Shown here piece by piece: positions 46,277-60,102 of a DNA stretch of 64,000 nt. The stretch's first letter is position 1. Every line of letters begins with the position of its first letter. Origin of the DNA: Tricholomella constricta (Eukaryota; Basidiomycota; Agaricomycetes; Agaricales; Lyophyllaceae). The notes under the pieces were generated by a model that had not been told where the DNA came from, searched no databases, and saw only the letters and a program-made list of their open reading frames with translations. The translations under genes were made by a program, and so were the position numbers. The DNA lies in NCBI GenBank assembly GCA_013368375.1, contig JAACJP010000002.1:1302001-1366000 (forward strand), read 5' to 3'.

Positions 46277-49273
46277 ATGAGTCTCCCTACTACACCGCCA
46301 AAGGCCGTTCACCTCGACCCTGGCCAGGCCCAGAGCCCGCTCAGCCGCAAACGAACTCGACTGACCGGTGTCGAAGTCCAGTTTGTTCCCTACGCGCCCC
46401 CGCCGCCTCTTCTGTTTGATTCAAGCCCTCCTGTACAAGCCGTAGTTACGACTGCAACACCTGTGAACACCAAGAGCACTACCTCGTTGCCTGACCGTGC
46501 CCAGCGTTCGAAGGACTTGCTGCATGCCGAAGCTCATCAGAAGCGAAAGGAATACGCCGTAAGAGAGCAGGAAGATAAGGGAACCAAGGCATCTTATGGG
46601 AGGCATGTCTCTGCCTATCAGCTCTGGTGGGATACAGTCTATCAGCCTCGTGTAGTAACTGCAGATCCGACACGAGAGGTCCTCCCGTCATTTCCCATTA
46701 CCGCAGCAAAAGTGATGATGTATCTTGACTACGAGGCTACTCGCCCAAAGGTACCGTGTCGCTCTCCTCCTCATTGCTGAACCGTACTCACTTCTTCTCC
46801 TTTAGCGTAAGCAGGGAAGCAAGACTACGATCATTGAAGGCTGGTTCGTTGGTCGTTCCCACCTCAAACAAGTGATTTCTGCCCTCGAACACCACCGGCT
46901 GAACCACCAGAGTGACTACCCCAACGATTTCGATGCCCAGCGCCCGCTTCGTTGGGACGAACGAATCAAGAAATTTGAGGATGCCATATCCCACAACGAG
47001 CCGATGCGTGTCGAGAAATCACAGGCCTTGAAAGCTGCAGGCACTATTGCGGGTATGTTCATTCTGACTGACTAGCTATCCTCTACATGTTTCTTATGCA
47101 TGTTGTACAGACACTTACACAAGAGAGCAACTTATCCAATGCTCTATCTGGTGCCTGAAGAACTTCTCGGGCCCACGTCAAACCTTTGTTGGTGTACGTG
47201 ATCGAGCAATGCTGTTGGTCTCGTCGAGTATTGCCTTCCGAGGAGACAGCTCGCGAGATCTGCTTTGGTCTGATCTTTTTTCTGTTGACGTGCCGATGAA
47301 TGATATCCACCTTGGTGCAGAAGTTAAGGTGTGCTTCCGTGCTTCACCTCAAATCTGTCTCACCCACATCTGATGTTCGTTATTTGATAGGCTCTTGTAA
47401 TTCTTGCTGATAATGCCAAGGCTAATCAGGACGGGCGAGTCGATGAACACGGTGCCTTCCGTCACCGTTTCGTTGAATTGTGTCCTGTCGGTGCCCTGGC
47501 CATGCTCTTTTTTGCAATCTTTCACGTTTTGAACACGCCTGTACCGAATTTCAAGCCCGACTTCGAAGACCCTGGATACGGGGAGTACGGCAGACGTGAA
47601 TGGTATGAGCACTATGTCTTTTCAACCAGTAGTATCTCAAAAGCCATGTCTTACGACAGTAAGCACCCATGTGGGACATGATTCCCTGCTGCATCGACTA
47701 ACCTATCTTTTTAGACCACCGTGATCGAGTCAACCTCCTGCATGCGAAGAATAACGTGCACATCAGCAAAGTGACTCATGGCGGACGCACTTCGTCTGCA
47801 AGGATAGCACGCGAGAACGGAGCGAGTAGCGACGGCACGAAGGCCCTTGGAGGGTGGAGCGAGAGTGGTTCATTTCGGAGGTGCTATGACCGGACCCTAC
47901 CAGTCGACGCACTACTTGGTGCAGCAATGTTCAACGGGCGTAAGCCTGAGACATACTTTGTGCCCCGTGCTTGCCTCGGTAAGCTTTTAACTCGATAATC
48001 TCACCGCATATCTTCAATGACAAGATGACATTTTTTAGATCCTCTGCGTGAGCTTTCCGATGCGCTCTTCCCATGGGTGGAGGCAGAAATTGATGCGCTC
48101 GATGAACGTCGGAATGCTGACCGGCTATCACAGGATATTGCCCTCTGGCACTTCCTGCAACTCTTAATTTGGTTTCGCATAGTTCTCCTTCAAGATGCAG
48201 CAGTACTCTACTCGAGCCACCCAGACTGCTCGCTCTTCGAATATCCTCCTTTCAACACACTAGCCTTTCGCGTGTACGCTGCAGCTGCAGGAGCACGGAT
48301 CAAGCGAGCAGAAGAGGAAGCAGCCCTGGTTTTGAAAAACCTGCCAGGGCACCTGGTTGAGTCTCTTCGGGGGGTTGTCACCAACTTCTCACTCGAGCAG
48401 GAGCGGGAACGAGCGGAGAATCGGGCTTACCAGGACCGGATGGAGAGACAGCTGGAGGAGTTTGCTTGTACCACTTCGCAGGCGCGCTCACGCCAAAGAA
48501 GGACAAGACACGTCGATGTCAATGATTTTGGTTTGTATCAATAATCTGCCTCTGTTCCTTGTAGTCTGACGTTATCTCCAGTCCACCCTCCCCCTTCAAT
48601 GACGTCCACTCAGCCTTCATTTCAACCTCTAGCTGCAACTTCCACAGTCCCCCTCGTGGGCCAGCCAGATGCCTCGAAGTCACCTTTAGAAATGGAGATT
48701 GATATATCCTCCAGTTCGCCGTTTGCCCCGCCACTCTTATCGATGTCCCCTCCACCTCCGCCTTTGTCAACACCTCTCATTGCTGACCCAGTCCTCCCAA
48801 TCCTGCCTACGCCTTCACCTACTCCATCGCTTTTGACGACAGCTTGGTTGGAGCTTGGGAAGAAATATCCTGAGGCGCGTCTTCGAGCACACAAATGGGA
48901 CTGGATTTCATCATCAGGAACCTGGCTCCCCCACTATGAATTTCAGACTGTTACAAAAATCACGCACATCTGGGATGAGTATTCTGATGGGCTCAACGGA
49001 CACCTCCCCGTGCGTGAATTGAACATCACTTGGGGAGCAAGGTGGAAGAGGAATCTTGGACGTACAAAGACGGAAGCCTCTCGGCAAAGCAAGGTTGTGA
49101 ATTTGGTGGAGAAGCTGGCCGCAAAACACCGCTGGAACATTGAACTTGCTCTTAGGTTTCTTCGTGAGCGATATGAGCATCAGTTTACGCCTCGTGGGTT
49201 CTGTGATTTCTTGCAGCACAAAAACGGCACAGGGTTGGTAGAAGTTATCAAGGCAGCGGAATCGTATCCTTAG
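46277..49273 (+). CDS. Crypton-type tyrosine recombinase (copy 2)
   Basis: Translation identical to copy 1: seven exons at the copy 1 positions plus 8,682, giving 884 residues with the same catalytic Arg, HxxR and Tyr. Intact, so this copy could supply recombinase for the whole array. Confidence 0.88.
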
Positions 49274-49351
49274 TTCACTTTCTGAATTATTTATTGTATC
49301 GCCTCGTATAATAGTTTAAACCGCTCTGATGTTGGTATTACACTTTCTGAA

Positions 49352-50951
49352 TTATTTATCAAGGGGTACGTTCATGCTCGAGTATCTCACAATATCGTCG
49401 AATTTACTAAGAAGGCCCAGTCCCATCTCCCAATGTGTCTTCTTCAATTCACACATTCTTTGGTACCCCTCCTTGTCCACCTTCTCAAGTTCACCCTCTG
49501 TTCTGTATCCATTGTCCACATATCTGAACAGCCCGCCCGCGCAATACTGCGTGAAGGATGCACGGCTGTCCCCCGGTTGCACAGGAACATTGGAGTGAGA
49601 AATTGTTGCAGACGGAATCAGAGCAAGAGCACCTGGAGGAAACTCAATCACAAGGCCAAGCTCCCAGAGAATGAGGTGGCCGCCTTTGGTGGGATTGTAG
49701 GGCCCCATGCCCTTGATCGCACACCAGCCAAAGGGACAGTTCTGCGCATCGCGGTGGCGAAAAGTCCAAACGTCTGGGCCAAAGTTGAAAGCAGCACTTG
49801 TGAAGATGCTGCGTTCGAAGTTACGTCGGAGATGAGGCATCTTCACCCAGAGAGGATCGAGATGGCTCTTGTAGTACGCATAGACCTTGGGTGCCCATAA
49901 TTGAAAGCTGGCTATTTTTTGGCAAAACCATCAGAAAAAACCAATTTCTCAGAAAGGTAAAGGTGAGCTCACCGCTGTCGAAAGCTGCCAGTCGCTGAAG
50001 GTCTTCATTGGAAAGAAGCCGAGATACCATTTCATTATGGCCATGATTGTTCATTGTTACTGGTGTGATTGTGCCCTTGCCATAGGTGACGCCAACGTTG
50101 AGAGCAGGAAAGTCCCCACGCCGATGATTCGTGTTGCATTGCTGAAAGGTAGTGGCCTGGGCCTCACGCGCCATAGCCTCATAAACTGCTGTGACAGCCT
50201 GAGTGTAGCCTGAGTCATGGGGTTGACCAGCAAGGACGGCTATGATTCAGCCTTCGCTATCAATTAATGGCATATCTCTACTGCAGGAAAAAAACATTAA
50301 ACAGGCACTGATGTGTAATTGGTACGGGTGCTCACAATCCGTCCCAGTGCACGTAATTAAGCCCTTCTCTCAGCAGCTCATCAACGGTCCAGGCCTTCCT
50401 ATCACCAGCTGTCTGTTTCGCATTTGTTGCCGAGTAGGCGCCCTTTGCGGTTGGGAGGTCTTTGCTTTTGAGAGGCGTCACGATGGGGAAGGAGGATCGA
50501 ACATACTTCGCATGTGTTTTTGAACGCGGTATGTGGCCTTCTTCGAGTATGCGGAGCATTCGCTTCTTTCGGCGAATAGAATGTCGGCGGGATGTGCTCA
50601 GAGAAACAGCCTCAGGTTGAGTCAAGACAGCAGGAATTTGGGGGGCAGTAGATGAACTGGTAGGCATCGCCACTCGCAGTCGTTTTGCAAGACGCTGCTC
50701 TTCTGCTTCAGACAATTCTTCAGGTTCATCCATCACTGCTCCAGCAGCATTGCAAGCGGTATCGTCGTCCTCAAGGTCCTCAGAGTCCTCCAGGCGCGTT
50801 GACTGCTGAAGCAGCGATGCAAAGTCGAATTCCTTGGTGCAATAGATCGGAATCATGTCGTATGGCGAGAATGTGGCGCCGGAACGCGTCTTAGTCCAAT
50901 GAAATTAGTCTGTTCTGCTTCAAAAGTTGGAGAGAACGTACAGATCGCATA
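49352..50951 (-). pseudogene. TET/JBP dioxygenase with internal TGA (copy 2)
   Basis: Identical to copy 1 in every translated exon, including the in-frame TGA, here at 50249-50247. The shared lesion shows that it predates or was spread with the amplification. Confidence 0.82.
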
Positions 50952-51420
50952 CTCAACCTCAAGTATAAGTATGATACGGGCCTACGAGTTATCAACGCGA
51001 TTAATGCACAGTATCAGTACATAATTCAAATAACGAAGGCCATTGCCCCCAGCGCCCCGCTATACAGCGTGTTTGTCTCCTTGGCCCCAGGTTTGATGCC
51101 TGAAGTAGCCAAACACGCTGTATTGCAGGGCTGAGAGCAACAGCCCCGAAAAAAAGCACTAGACTTCACCTTGTATATGAAGTACTGTCCTAAGTGCGTC
51201 TTGAGAAGCGGGAGGTGTACAAATCAATTTTCAGTAATAGCAGCAGAAGTGGAGGTAGAGGAGTAGCAGACGAAAGTTCTTGATCGCGGACTTGAAATGT
51301 GAAGCCACGCAACACAACACTCATGCCCACCGGTGCCCACGCCCACGCTCAGGCTCTCGGTATCAATATTGCAGCCGTTACTATAGAATACATTTCTGTC
51401 ATTAAAAGAGATAATAAAGG

Positions 51421-53123
51421 TTAAATTGGGTGGTTCCTCTCCCATTGTATTAAAAACAATGCCAGAATTCCTGAGCCTGTAAGTTCGTCATCTTGCAGTG
51501 TGTCGACAACCTCCTGGGACCGGTGGAGACCGCCGTGTTCACCATAGAGACCCATTATCCTGCTCATGTTCTCAGCCTCTGCAAGAGCTGTAGTTCCGAT
51601 GCCCAGAGCATCCATAATTGCCTTCTTGGTGACCCGAATCTTATGGCAAATGCCCTGGTCAGAAACTTCATTACGTGCAGCATCTAAGAGTAAGAGGAAG
51701 TCATACAGGAATGTTTATATATGCCTTGTGATAAGTGCTGGAAAAATCGGCAGCGAAACTCCAAAATCGGGCTCGGGCTGGGTTGTTCAGCTTTCGATTG
51801 CGGCTAGAACAGAATTCCATGTAGCCAGACCGAGTAGCTGCTTTACGCTTCAGCCACTCGACGACATCTTCTCGCTCTTCTTCTTCGGAGGCAGCTGTGG
51901 TCCTCGCCCGTTTTTTATCTGTCGCTTTCTGCAGAGGACATTCACTGTCAGAATCGTTGTGGCTACGTTTGTGGCCCGTGCGTGCAGTATGAGCAGTTTC
52001 ACGCATATGCGCAGCTCCAGAAGGTATCTATTCCGGACTATAAAAGTATACATGGCTGAGCAAAAAGGAAAACAATACGCACATGCTCGATGATAAGCTT
52101 CATTGACGTGTCTCGAACTCTCAGGATGGCCGGCTTCGTCTCGGTGTCTACCAAGAGATTTCCATCGTGAGCCATGTTCGCAAAGCATCGTCGGTATTCG
52201 GGATCAGTTGTGTCAGGGACGGAGACCTTCACAACACCTGTTGAGAACGGGCGGCATGAGCAATGTAGTGTAAATCAACGACGGACCCACCTTCGATCGC
52301 CGAGAATGAGCTTTGGAGTGCGCGGAGAACCTCGGCGGCTCGAATGTCCCAATCACCAGCTGGATGGACCTCGAGTGCCTGCAGATCTACATTTTCAACA
52401 TGCCTCTTGACTGTCGACATGTCTTCCCATTCTTCGATCAAGAGACGGACCTGGCGGATGTGAAGGTTTTCGCGTCGTCCGTAGAGCTGGAGTGATGATC
52501 TGACCTCTCGAAGCAGCAGCGTTGATACTCAGACGACGGCTTACCTGGTCCTCCTTATCCACCGACGCCTGGAGTTCGAGCAGTGCTGCATTTAGACGCG
52601 GTGCTGCTGTTCGAGGAGGAGGAGAATCTGTGCGAAGTTGAATGACGAGGTGACTGCGAAAGTGCAAATTCCAATGGACTCACTTGTTCGATCATGTTTC
52701 AAGTCGCTTCCCTCGGCCTCCACGAGCGAAGGCTCCATCACGTTCTCGAGCTGATCTGATGGGTGCCAGTTGTGGAGCAAGCTGAATAGACTTTCCGGTA
52801 TGCAAAGCACGTACGTACCTGTCACGGACGCTGGTGAGCTCTGAGGACCGGCAATGGCAAGGGAAAGGGGCTCCAATGTGGTATCGTCGGAGACCACCTG
52901 CTTTGTGAACCCTCCTGACAAGAGGTGTTCCTTCAGAGTCTCGACTCTGGTTTTCGACGGGTTGAACGAAGCGAGTGGCCATTTCTCGCGCTGCCGTTTG
53001 ACCATCTCCACGAGCACCGCCTTCTTCACAGTTCTAAAACACTCAGTGACACCTGCTCTCATGATAAGAATCCTGTACTCACAGATCACTGGCGTCATAC
53101 GGCCTCTCGACGACATTGGGCAT
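51421..53123 (-). CDS. Element passenger protein of unknown function (copy 2)
   Basis: Same exon series as copy 1 plus 8,682; start at 53123, with the two alternative ends at 51701 or 51421. No differences seen. Confidence 0.65.
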
Positions 53124-54958
53124 GGTAACGGGCTGTGTTGTCTTTTAATTGAACAGAAAATAGACGAGAGACAGTGCTGACGGCGTGGGGCAAGATCAGC
53201 GCAGGCTGAGACACCTCACATTCGATTTCACATCGCTCCCGAAGAAAACAAAACAGGCAGGATCACTCGATCGAAAGTTCGACAGTCGGGATATCTTCGA
53301 TCGCAGGCGCCGACGTCTGCGATGGTCGACCGTGCCAAACACTTCAATCAGCAAGCCCGGAATGCTTCGTTTTTTGTGTTCAGCAAGTTCGAAGAGATCG
53401 AATAAAATGAAGAAAACAAATACAATCTAAATAGTCGTGTTTGAAGATAACCTGCGCCCCAAGTCAACGAAACGCTCATTTGAGCAAATTGACACTCACC
53501 GGCTACCTTCGATCGACCACTCTTCGAACGAAGGTTTGCCGTTCTCTCCAATCGGCACTTCCAAAATGTGAGATCTTGCCTCTTCCGGGGTGTATACGGT
53601 GCACGGGTGACGGCGTCTCGGCGACGTTACCAGACCAGGAATTTTGGCGCGGGAAACCGGTCACGTGCACGTCACCGGCAGGTGCCCGCGGTGGCCACCA
53701 CGACCCAGGTACATAGAGTATACACCCGGTTACCGGCCAGCGCTGGTGACCTCGCCGGTGACCCCCGCGTAAGCCAAGCGGCGTCACCAGCCCAATACAC
53801 TCTGATACTCCCGGGTCCGAACACTGTCTCGGCTCCCCCTCTCGGCTCGTCGATCGCGTGACGGAGCGGCATCTTCGGCCCCCCCCATTTCGTGCCCCCA
53901 CTCTAGGGTTGGAGCTCTCTCTCTGTCTCTAGGCTTGAGCCCGAACTCTCTCTGCACACGGCCGTTCGTCGTCTTCTCTTCCTCTTCTCTTCTCTGCTCG
54001 CGCTCGCCGCCCGTCTGCCGCTGCCCTCCCCGTCGTGTGCTCGCGCTCTTAGCAACATCAAAAGAACGCGTGAACGAAGAAAAAAAGACGCGTGCAGCAC
54101 CGTGCAGCACGCCCAAACGAAGAAGAACGAAGGCTCTCTCCTCTGTCTCAGGCTTCCGTTCCCGCAAACGCGCGCGACCCGACCTAACGACCCCCTAACG
54201 AGTTTTTGACGACTCTCTTGTACCAGATTATAAGATATTGATATTCCTTACGCCCAATAAATTATCATTCCACACACACCGTGCTCTTGTCCTCCATACT
54301 CAGACTCTGGTCCTTCGCGTGCCTCAAGCAACACAAAAAAGGATCACCTACCGATTGCCCTCTCCGGTAAGCATCACGTTGCGCAATGCGACGAAACATG
54401 CACTGATTTCATTGCTCTTGTTACTCAGACTCCCGTCCTTCGTGCGCCTCCTCAGGCAACAACACGAAGAAGGGATTGCCCTCTCCGGTGAGCATCACGT
54501 TGTGTTGCGCAATGCGACGACGCTCGCATTGATTTCTGAACGTCTCTCTCAGATCAACGCGGGTCAAATCTTTAGGACATTTTTTCGCGGACGAACCCTC
54601 GACCCTAGTACGGCGCTGGCAATTTTTTCGCAATCTTTGTAACATCCCCGTCCCCGTCTACATCCCCGTCTCACGTCTACATCCCCGTCTCTCGTGCACG
54701 CCATCACATTGACATGATCAGGCGCTAATTGACAGCGAGCCAGGACTCCTTACCTTAATATCCAGCATAATGTGCATGTTTTTGTTTCGTCTCTTCACAT
54801 CAAATTTCGGATCCGCTGAAGCCAGCTCAACTCGACTTCAGCTGTCTTGACGACGACGTCCACTCCCACTCCTCAACATAATTATCCATTAACTATGTAA
54901 GCCCTGTTTGTGTTTCCCGCTCACTATCATGCATCGTGCTGATTCCTTCTGAAGAAGC

Positions 54959-57955
54959 ATGAGTCTCCCTACTACACCGCCAAAGGCCGTTCACCTCGAC
55001 CCTGGCCAGGCCCAGAGCCCGCTCAGCCGCAAACGAACTCGACTGACCGGTGTCGAAGTCCAGTTTGTTCCCTACGCGCCCCCGCCGCCTCTTCTGTTTG
55101 ATTCAAGCCCTCCTGTACAAGCCGTAGTTACGACTGCAACACCTGTGAACACCAAGAGCACTACCTCGTTGCCTGACCGTGCCCAGCGTTCGAAGGACTT
55201 GCTGCATGCCGAAGCTCATCAGAAGCGAAAGGAATACGCCGTAAGAGAGCAGGAAGATAAGGGAACCAAGGCATCTTATGGGAGGCATGTCTCTGCCTAT
55301 CAGCTCTGGTGGGATACAGTCTATCAGCCTCGTGTAGTAACTGCAGATCCGACACGAGAGGTCCTCCCGTCATTTCCCATTACCGCAGCAAAAGTGATGA
55401 TGTATCTTGACTACGAGGCTACTCGCCCAAAGGTACCGTGTCGCTCTCCTCCTCATTGCTGAACCGTACTCACTTCTTCTCCTTTAGCGTAAGCAGGGAA
55501 GCAAGACTACGATCATTGAAGGCTGGTTCGTTGGTCGTTCCCACCTCAAACAAGTGATTTCTGCCCTCGAACACCACCGGCTGAACCACCAGAGTGACTA
55601 CCCCAACGATTTCGATGCCCAGCGCCCGCTTCGTTGGGACGAACGAATCAAGAAATTTGAGGATGCCATATCCCACAACGAGCCGATGCGTGTCGAGAAA
55701 TCACAGGCCTTGAAAGCTGCAGGCACTATTGCGGGTATGTTCATTCTGACTGACTAGCTATCCTCTACATGTTTCTTATGCATGTTGTACAGACACTTAC
55801 ACAAGAGAGCAACTTATCCAATGCTCTATCTGGTGCCTGAAGAACTTCTCGGGCCCACGTCAAACCTTTGTTGGTGTACGTGATCGAGCAATGCTGTTGG
55901 TCTCGTCGAGTATTGCCTTCCGAGGAGACAGCTCGCGAGATCTGCTTTGGTCTGATCTTTTTTCTGTTGACGTGCCGATGAATGATATCCACCTTGGTGC
56001 AGAAGTTAAGGTGTGCTTCCGTGCTTCACCTCAAATCTGTCTCACCCACATCTGATGTTCGTTATTTGATAGGCTCTTGTAATTCTTGCTGATAATGCCA
56101 AGGCTAATCAGGACGGGCGAGTCGATGAACACGGTGCCTTCCGTCACCGTTTCGTTGAATTGTGTCCTGTCGGTGCCCTGGCCATGCTCTTTTTTGCAAT
56201 CTTTCACGTTTTGAACACGCCTGTACCGAATTTCAAGCCCGACTTCGAAGACCCTGGATACGGGGAGTACGGCAGACGTGAATGGTATGAGCACTATGTC
56301 TTTTCAACCAGTAGTATCTCAAAAGCCATGTCTTACGACAGTAAGCACCCATGTGGGACATGATTCCCTGCTGCATCGACTAACCTATCTTTTTAGACCA
56401 CCGTGATCGAGTCAACCTCCTGCATGCGAAGAATAACGTGCACATCAGCAAAGTGACTCATGGCGGACGCACTTCGTCTGCAAGGATAGCACGCGAGAAC
56501 GGAGCGAGTAGCGACGGCACGAAGGCCCTTGGAGGGTGGAGCGAGAGTGGTTCATTTCGGAGGTGCTATGACCGGACCCTACCAGTCGACGCACTACTTG
56601 GTGCAGCAATGTTCAACGGGCGTAAGCCTGAGACATACTTTGTGCCCCGTGCTTGCCTCGGTAAGCTTTTAACTCGATAATCTCACCGCATATCTTCAAT
56701 GACAAGATGACATTTTTTAGATCCTCTGCGTGAGCTTTCCGATGCGCTCTTCCCATGGGTGGAGGCAGAAATTGATGCGCTCGATGAACGTCGGAATGCT
56801 GACCGGCTATCACAGGATATTGCCCTCTGGCACTTCCTGCAACTCTTAATTTGGTTTCGCATAGTTCTCCTTCAAGATGCAGCAGTACTCTACTCGAGCC
56901 ACCCAGACTGCTCGCTCTTCGAATATCCTCCTTTCAACACACTAGCCTTTCGCGTGTACGCTGCAGCTGCAGGAGCACGGATCAAGCGAGCAGAAGAGGA
57001 AGCAGCCCTGGTTTTGAAAAACCTGCCAGGGCACCTGGTTGAGTCTCTTCGGGGGGTTGTCACCAACTTCTCACTCGAGCAGGAGCGGGAACGAGCGGAG
57101 AATCGGGCTTACCAGGACCGGATGGAGAGACAGCTGGAGGAGTTTGCTTGTACCACTTCGCAGGCGCGCTCACGCCAAAGAAGGACAAGACACGTCGATG
57201 TCAATGATTTTGGTTTGTATCAATAATCTGCCTCTGTTCCTTGTAGTCTGACGTTATCTCCAGTCCACCCTCCCCCTTCAATGACGTCCACTCAGCCTTC
57301 ATTTCAACCTCTAGCTGCAACTTCCACAGTCCCCCTCGTGGGCCAGCCAGATGCCTCGAAGTCACCTTTAGAAATGGAGATTGATATATCCTCCAGTTCG
57401 CCGTTTGCCCCGCCACTCTTATCGATGTCCCCTCCACCTCCGCCTTTGTCAACACCTCTCATTGCTGACCCAGTCCTCCCAATCCTGCCTACGCCTTCAC
57501 CTACTCCATCGCTTTTGACGACAGCTTGGTTGGAGCTTGGGAAGAAATATCCTGAGGCGCGTCTTCGAGCACACAAATGGGACTGGATTTCATCATCAGG
57601 AACCTGGCTCCCCCACTATGAATTTCAGACTGTTACAAAAATCACGCACATCTGGGATGAGTATTCTGATGGGCTCAACGGACACCTCCCCGTGCGTGAA
57701 TTGAACATCACTTGGGGAGCAAGGTGGAAGAGGAATCTTGGACGTACAAAGACGGAAGCCTCTCGGCAAAGCAAGGTTGTGAATTTGGTGGAGAAGCTGG
57801 CCGCAAAACACCGCTGGAACATTGAACTTGCTCTTAGGTTTCTTCGTGAGCGATATGAGCATCAGTTTACGCCTCGTGGGTTCTGTGATTTCTTGCAGCA
57901 CAAAAACGGCACAGGGTTGGTAGAAGTTATCAAGGCAGCGGAATCGTATCCTTAG
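54959..57955 (+). CDS. Crypton-type tyrosine recombinase (copy 3)
   Basis: Identical translation to copies 1 and 2, 884 residues from seven exons at the copy 1 positions plus 17,364. No stop or frameshift. Confidence 0.88.
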
Positions 57956-58033
57956 TTCACTTTCTGAATTATTTATTGTATCGCCTCGTATAATAGTTTA
58001 AACCGCTCTGATGTTGGTATTACACTTTCTGAA

Positions 58034-59633
58034 TTATTTATCAAGGGGTACGTTCATGCTCGAGTATCTCACAATATCGTCGAATTTACTAAGAAGGCCC
58101 AGTCCCATCTCCCAATGTGTCTTCTTCAATTCACACATTCTTTGGTACCCCTCCTTGTCCACCTTCTCAAGTTCACCCTCTGTTCTGTATCCATTGTCCA
58201 CATATCTGAACAGCCCGCCCGCGCAATACTGCGTGAAGGATGCACGGCTGTCCCCCGGTTGCACAGGAACATTGGAGTGAGAAATTGTTGCAGACGGAAT
58301 CAGAGCAAGAGCACCTGGAGGAAACTCAATCACAAGGCCAAGCTCCCAGAGAATGAGGTGGCCGCCTTTGGTGGGATTGTAGGGCCCCATGCCCTTGATC
58401 GCACACCAGCCAAAGGGACAGTTCTGCGCATCGCGGTGGCGAAAAGTCCAAACGTCTGGGCCAAAGTTGAAAGCAGCACTTGTGAAGATGCTGCGTTCGA
58501 AGTTACGTCGGAGATGAGGCATCTTCACCCAGAGAGGATCGAGATGGCTCTTGTAGTACGCATAGACCTTGGGTGCCCATAATTGAAAGCTGGCTATTTT
58601 TTGGCAAAACCATCAGAAAAAACCAATTTCTCAGAAAGGTAAAGGTGAGCTCACCGCTGTCGAAAGCTGCCAGTCGCTGAAGGTCTTCATTGGAAAGAAG
58701 CCGAGATACCATTTCATTATGGCCATGATTGTTCATTGTTACTGGTGTGATTGTGCCCTTGCCATAGGTGACGCCAACGTTGAGAGCAGGAAAGTCCCCA
58801 CGCCGATGATTCGTGTTGCATTGCTGAAAGGTAGTGGCCTGGGCCTCACGCGCCATAGCCTCATAAACTGCTGTGACAGCCTGAGTGTAGCCTGAGTCAT
58901 GGGGTTGACCAGCAAGGACGGCTATGATTCAGCCTTCGCTATCAATTAATGGCATATCTCTACTGCAGGAAAAAAACATTAAACAGGCACTGATGTGTAA
59001 TTGGTACGGGTGCTCACAATCCGTCCCAGTGCACGTAATTAAGCCCTTCTCTCAGCAGCTCATCAACGGTCCAGGCCTTCCTATCACCAGCTGTCTGTTT
59101 CGCATTTGTTGCCGAGTAGGCGCCCTTTGCGGTTGGGAGGTCTTTGCTTTTGAGAGGCGTCACGATGGGGAAGGAGGATCGAACATACTTCGCATGTGTT
59201 TTTGAACGCGGTATGTGGCCTTCTTCGAGTATGCGGAGCATTCGCTTCTTTCGGCGAATAGAATGTCGGCGGGATGTGCTCAGAGAAACAGCCTCAGGTT
59301 GAGTCAAGACAGCAGGAATTTGGGGGGCAGTAGATGAACTGGTAGGCATCGCCACTCGCAGTCGTTTTGCAAGACGCTGCTCTTCTGCTTCAGACAATTC
59401 TTCAGGTTCATCCATCACTGCTCCAGCAGCATTGCAAGCGGTATCGTCGTCCTCAAGGTCCTCAGAGTCCTCCAGGCGCGTTGACTGCTGAAGCAGCGAT
59501 GCAAAGTCGAATTCCTTGGTGCAATAGATCGGAATCATGTCGTATGGCGAGAATGTGGCGCCGGAACGCGTCTTAGTCCAATGAAATTAGTCTGTTCTGC
59601 TTCAAAAGTTGGAGAGAACGTACAGATCGCATA
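58034..59633 (-). pseudogene. TET/JBP dioxygenase with internal TGA (copy 3)
   Basis: Same exons and the same in-frame TGA, here at 58931-58929. With all three copies broken alike, the window contains no intact version of this enzyme. Confidence 0.82.
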
Positions 59634-60102
59634 CTCAACCTCAAGTATAAGTATGATACGGGCCTACGAGTTATCAACGCGATTAATGCACAGTATCAGT
59701 ACATAATTCAAATAACGAAGGCCATTGCCCCCAGCGCCCCGCTATACAGCGTGTTTGTCTCCTTGGCCCCAGGTTTGATGCCTGAAGTAGCCAAACACGC
59801 TGTATTGCAGGGCTGAGAGCAACAGCCCCGAAAAAAAGCACTAGACTTCACCTTGTATATGAAGTACTGTCCTAAGTGCGTCTTGAGAAGCGGGAGGTGT
59901 ACAAATCAATTTTCAGTAATAGCAGCAGAAGTGGAGGTAGAGGAGTAGCAGACGAAAGTTCTTGATCGCGGACTTGAAATGTGAAGCCACGCAACACAAC
60001 ACTCATGCCCACCGGTGCCCACGCCCACGCTCAGGCTCTCGGTATCAATATTGCAGCCGTTACTATAGAATACATTTCTGTCATTAAAAGAGATAATAAA
60101 GG

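Larger units (their letters stand above)
45033..53714 (+). mobile_element. Crypton-type tyrosine recombinase element, copy 2 (middle)
   Basis: Same gene order as copy 1, shifted by 8,682 bp. Both of its ends are internal junctions, so it is bounded entirely by element sequence. I found no coding difference from copy 1 in any open frame. Confidence 0.85.
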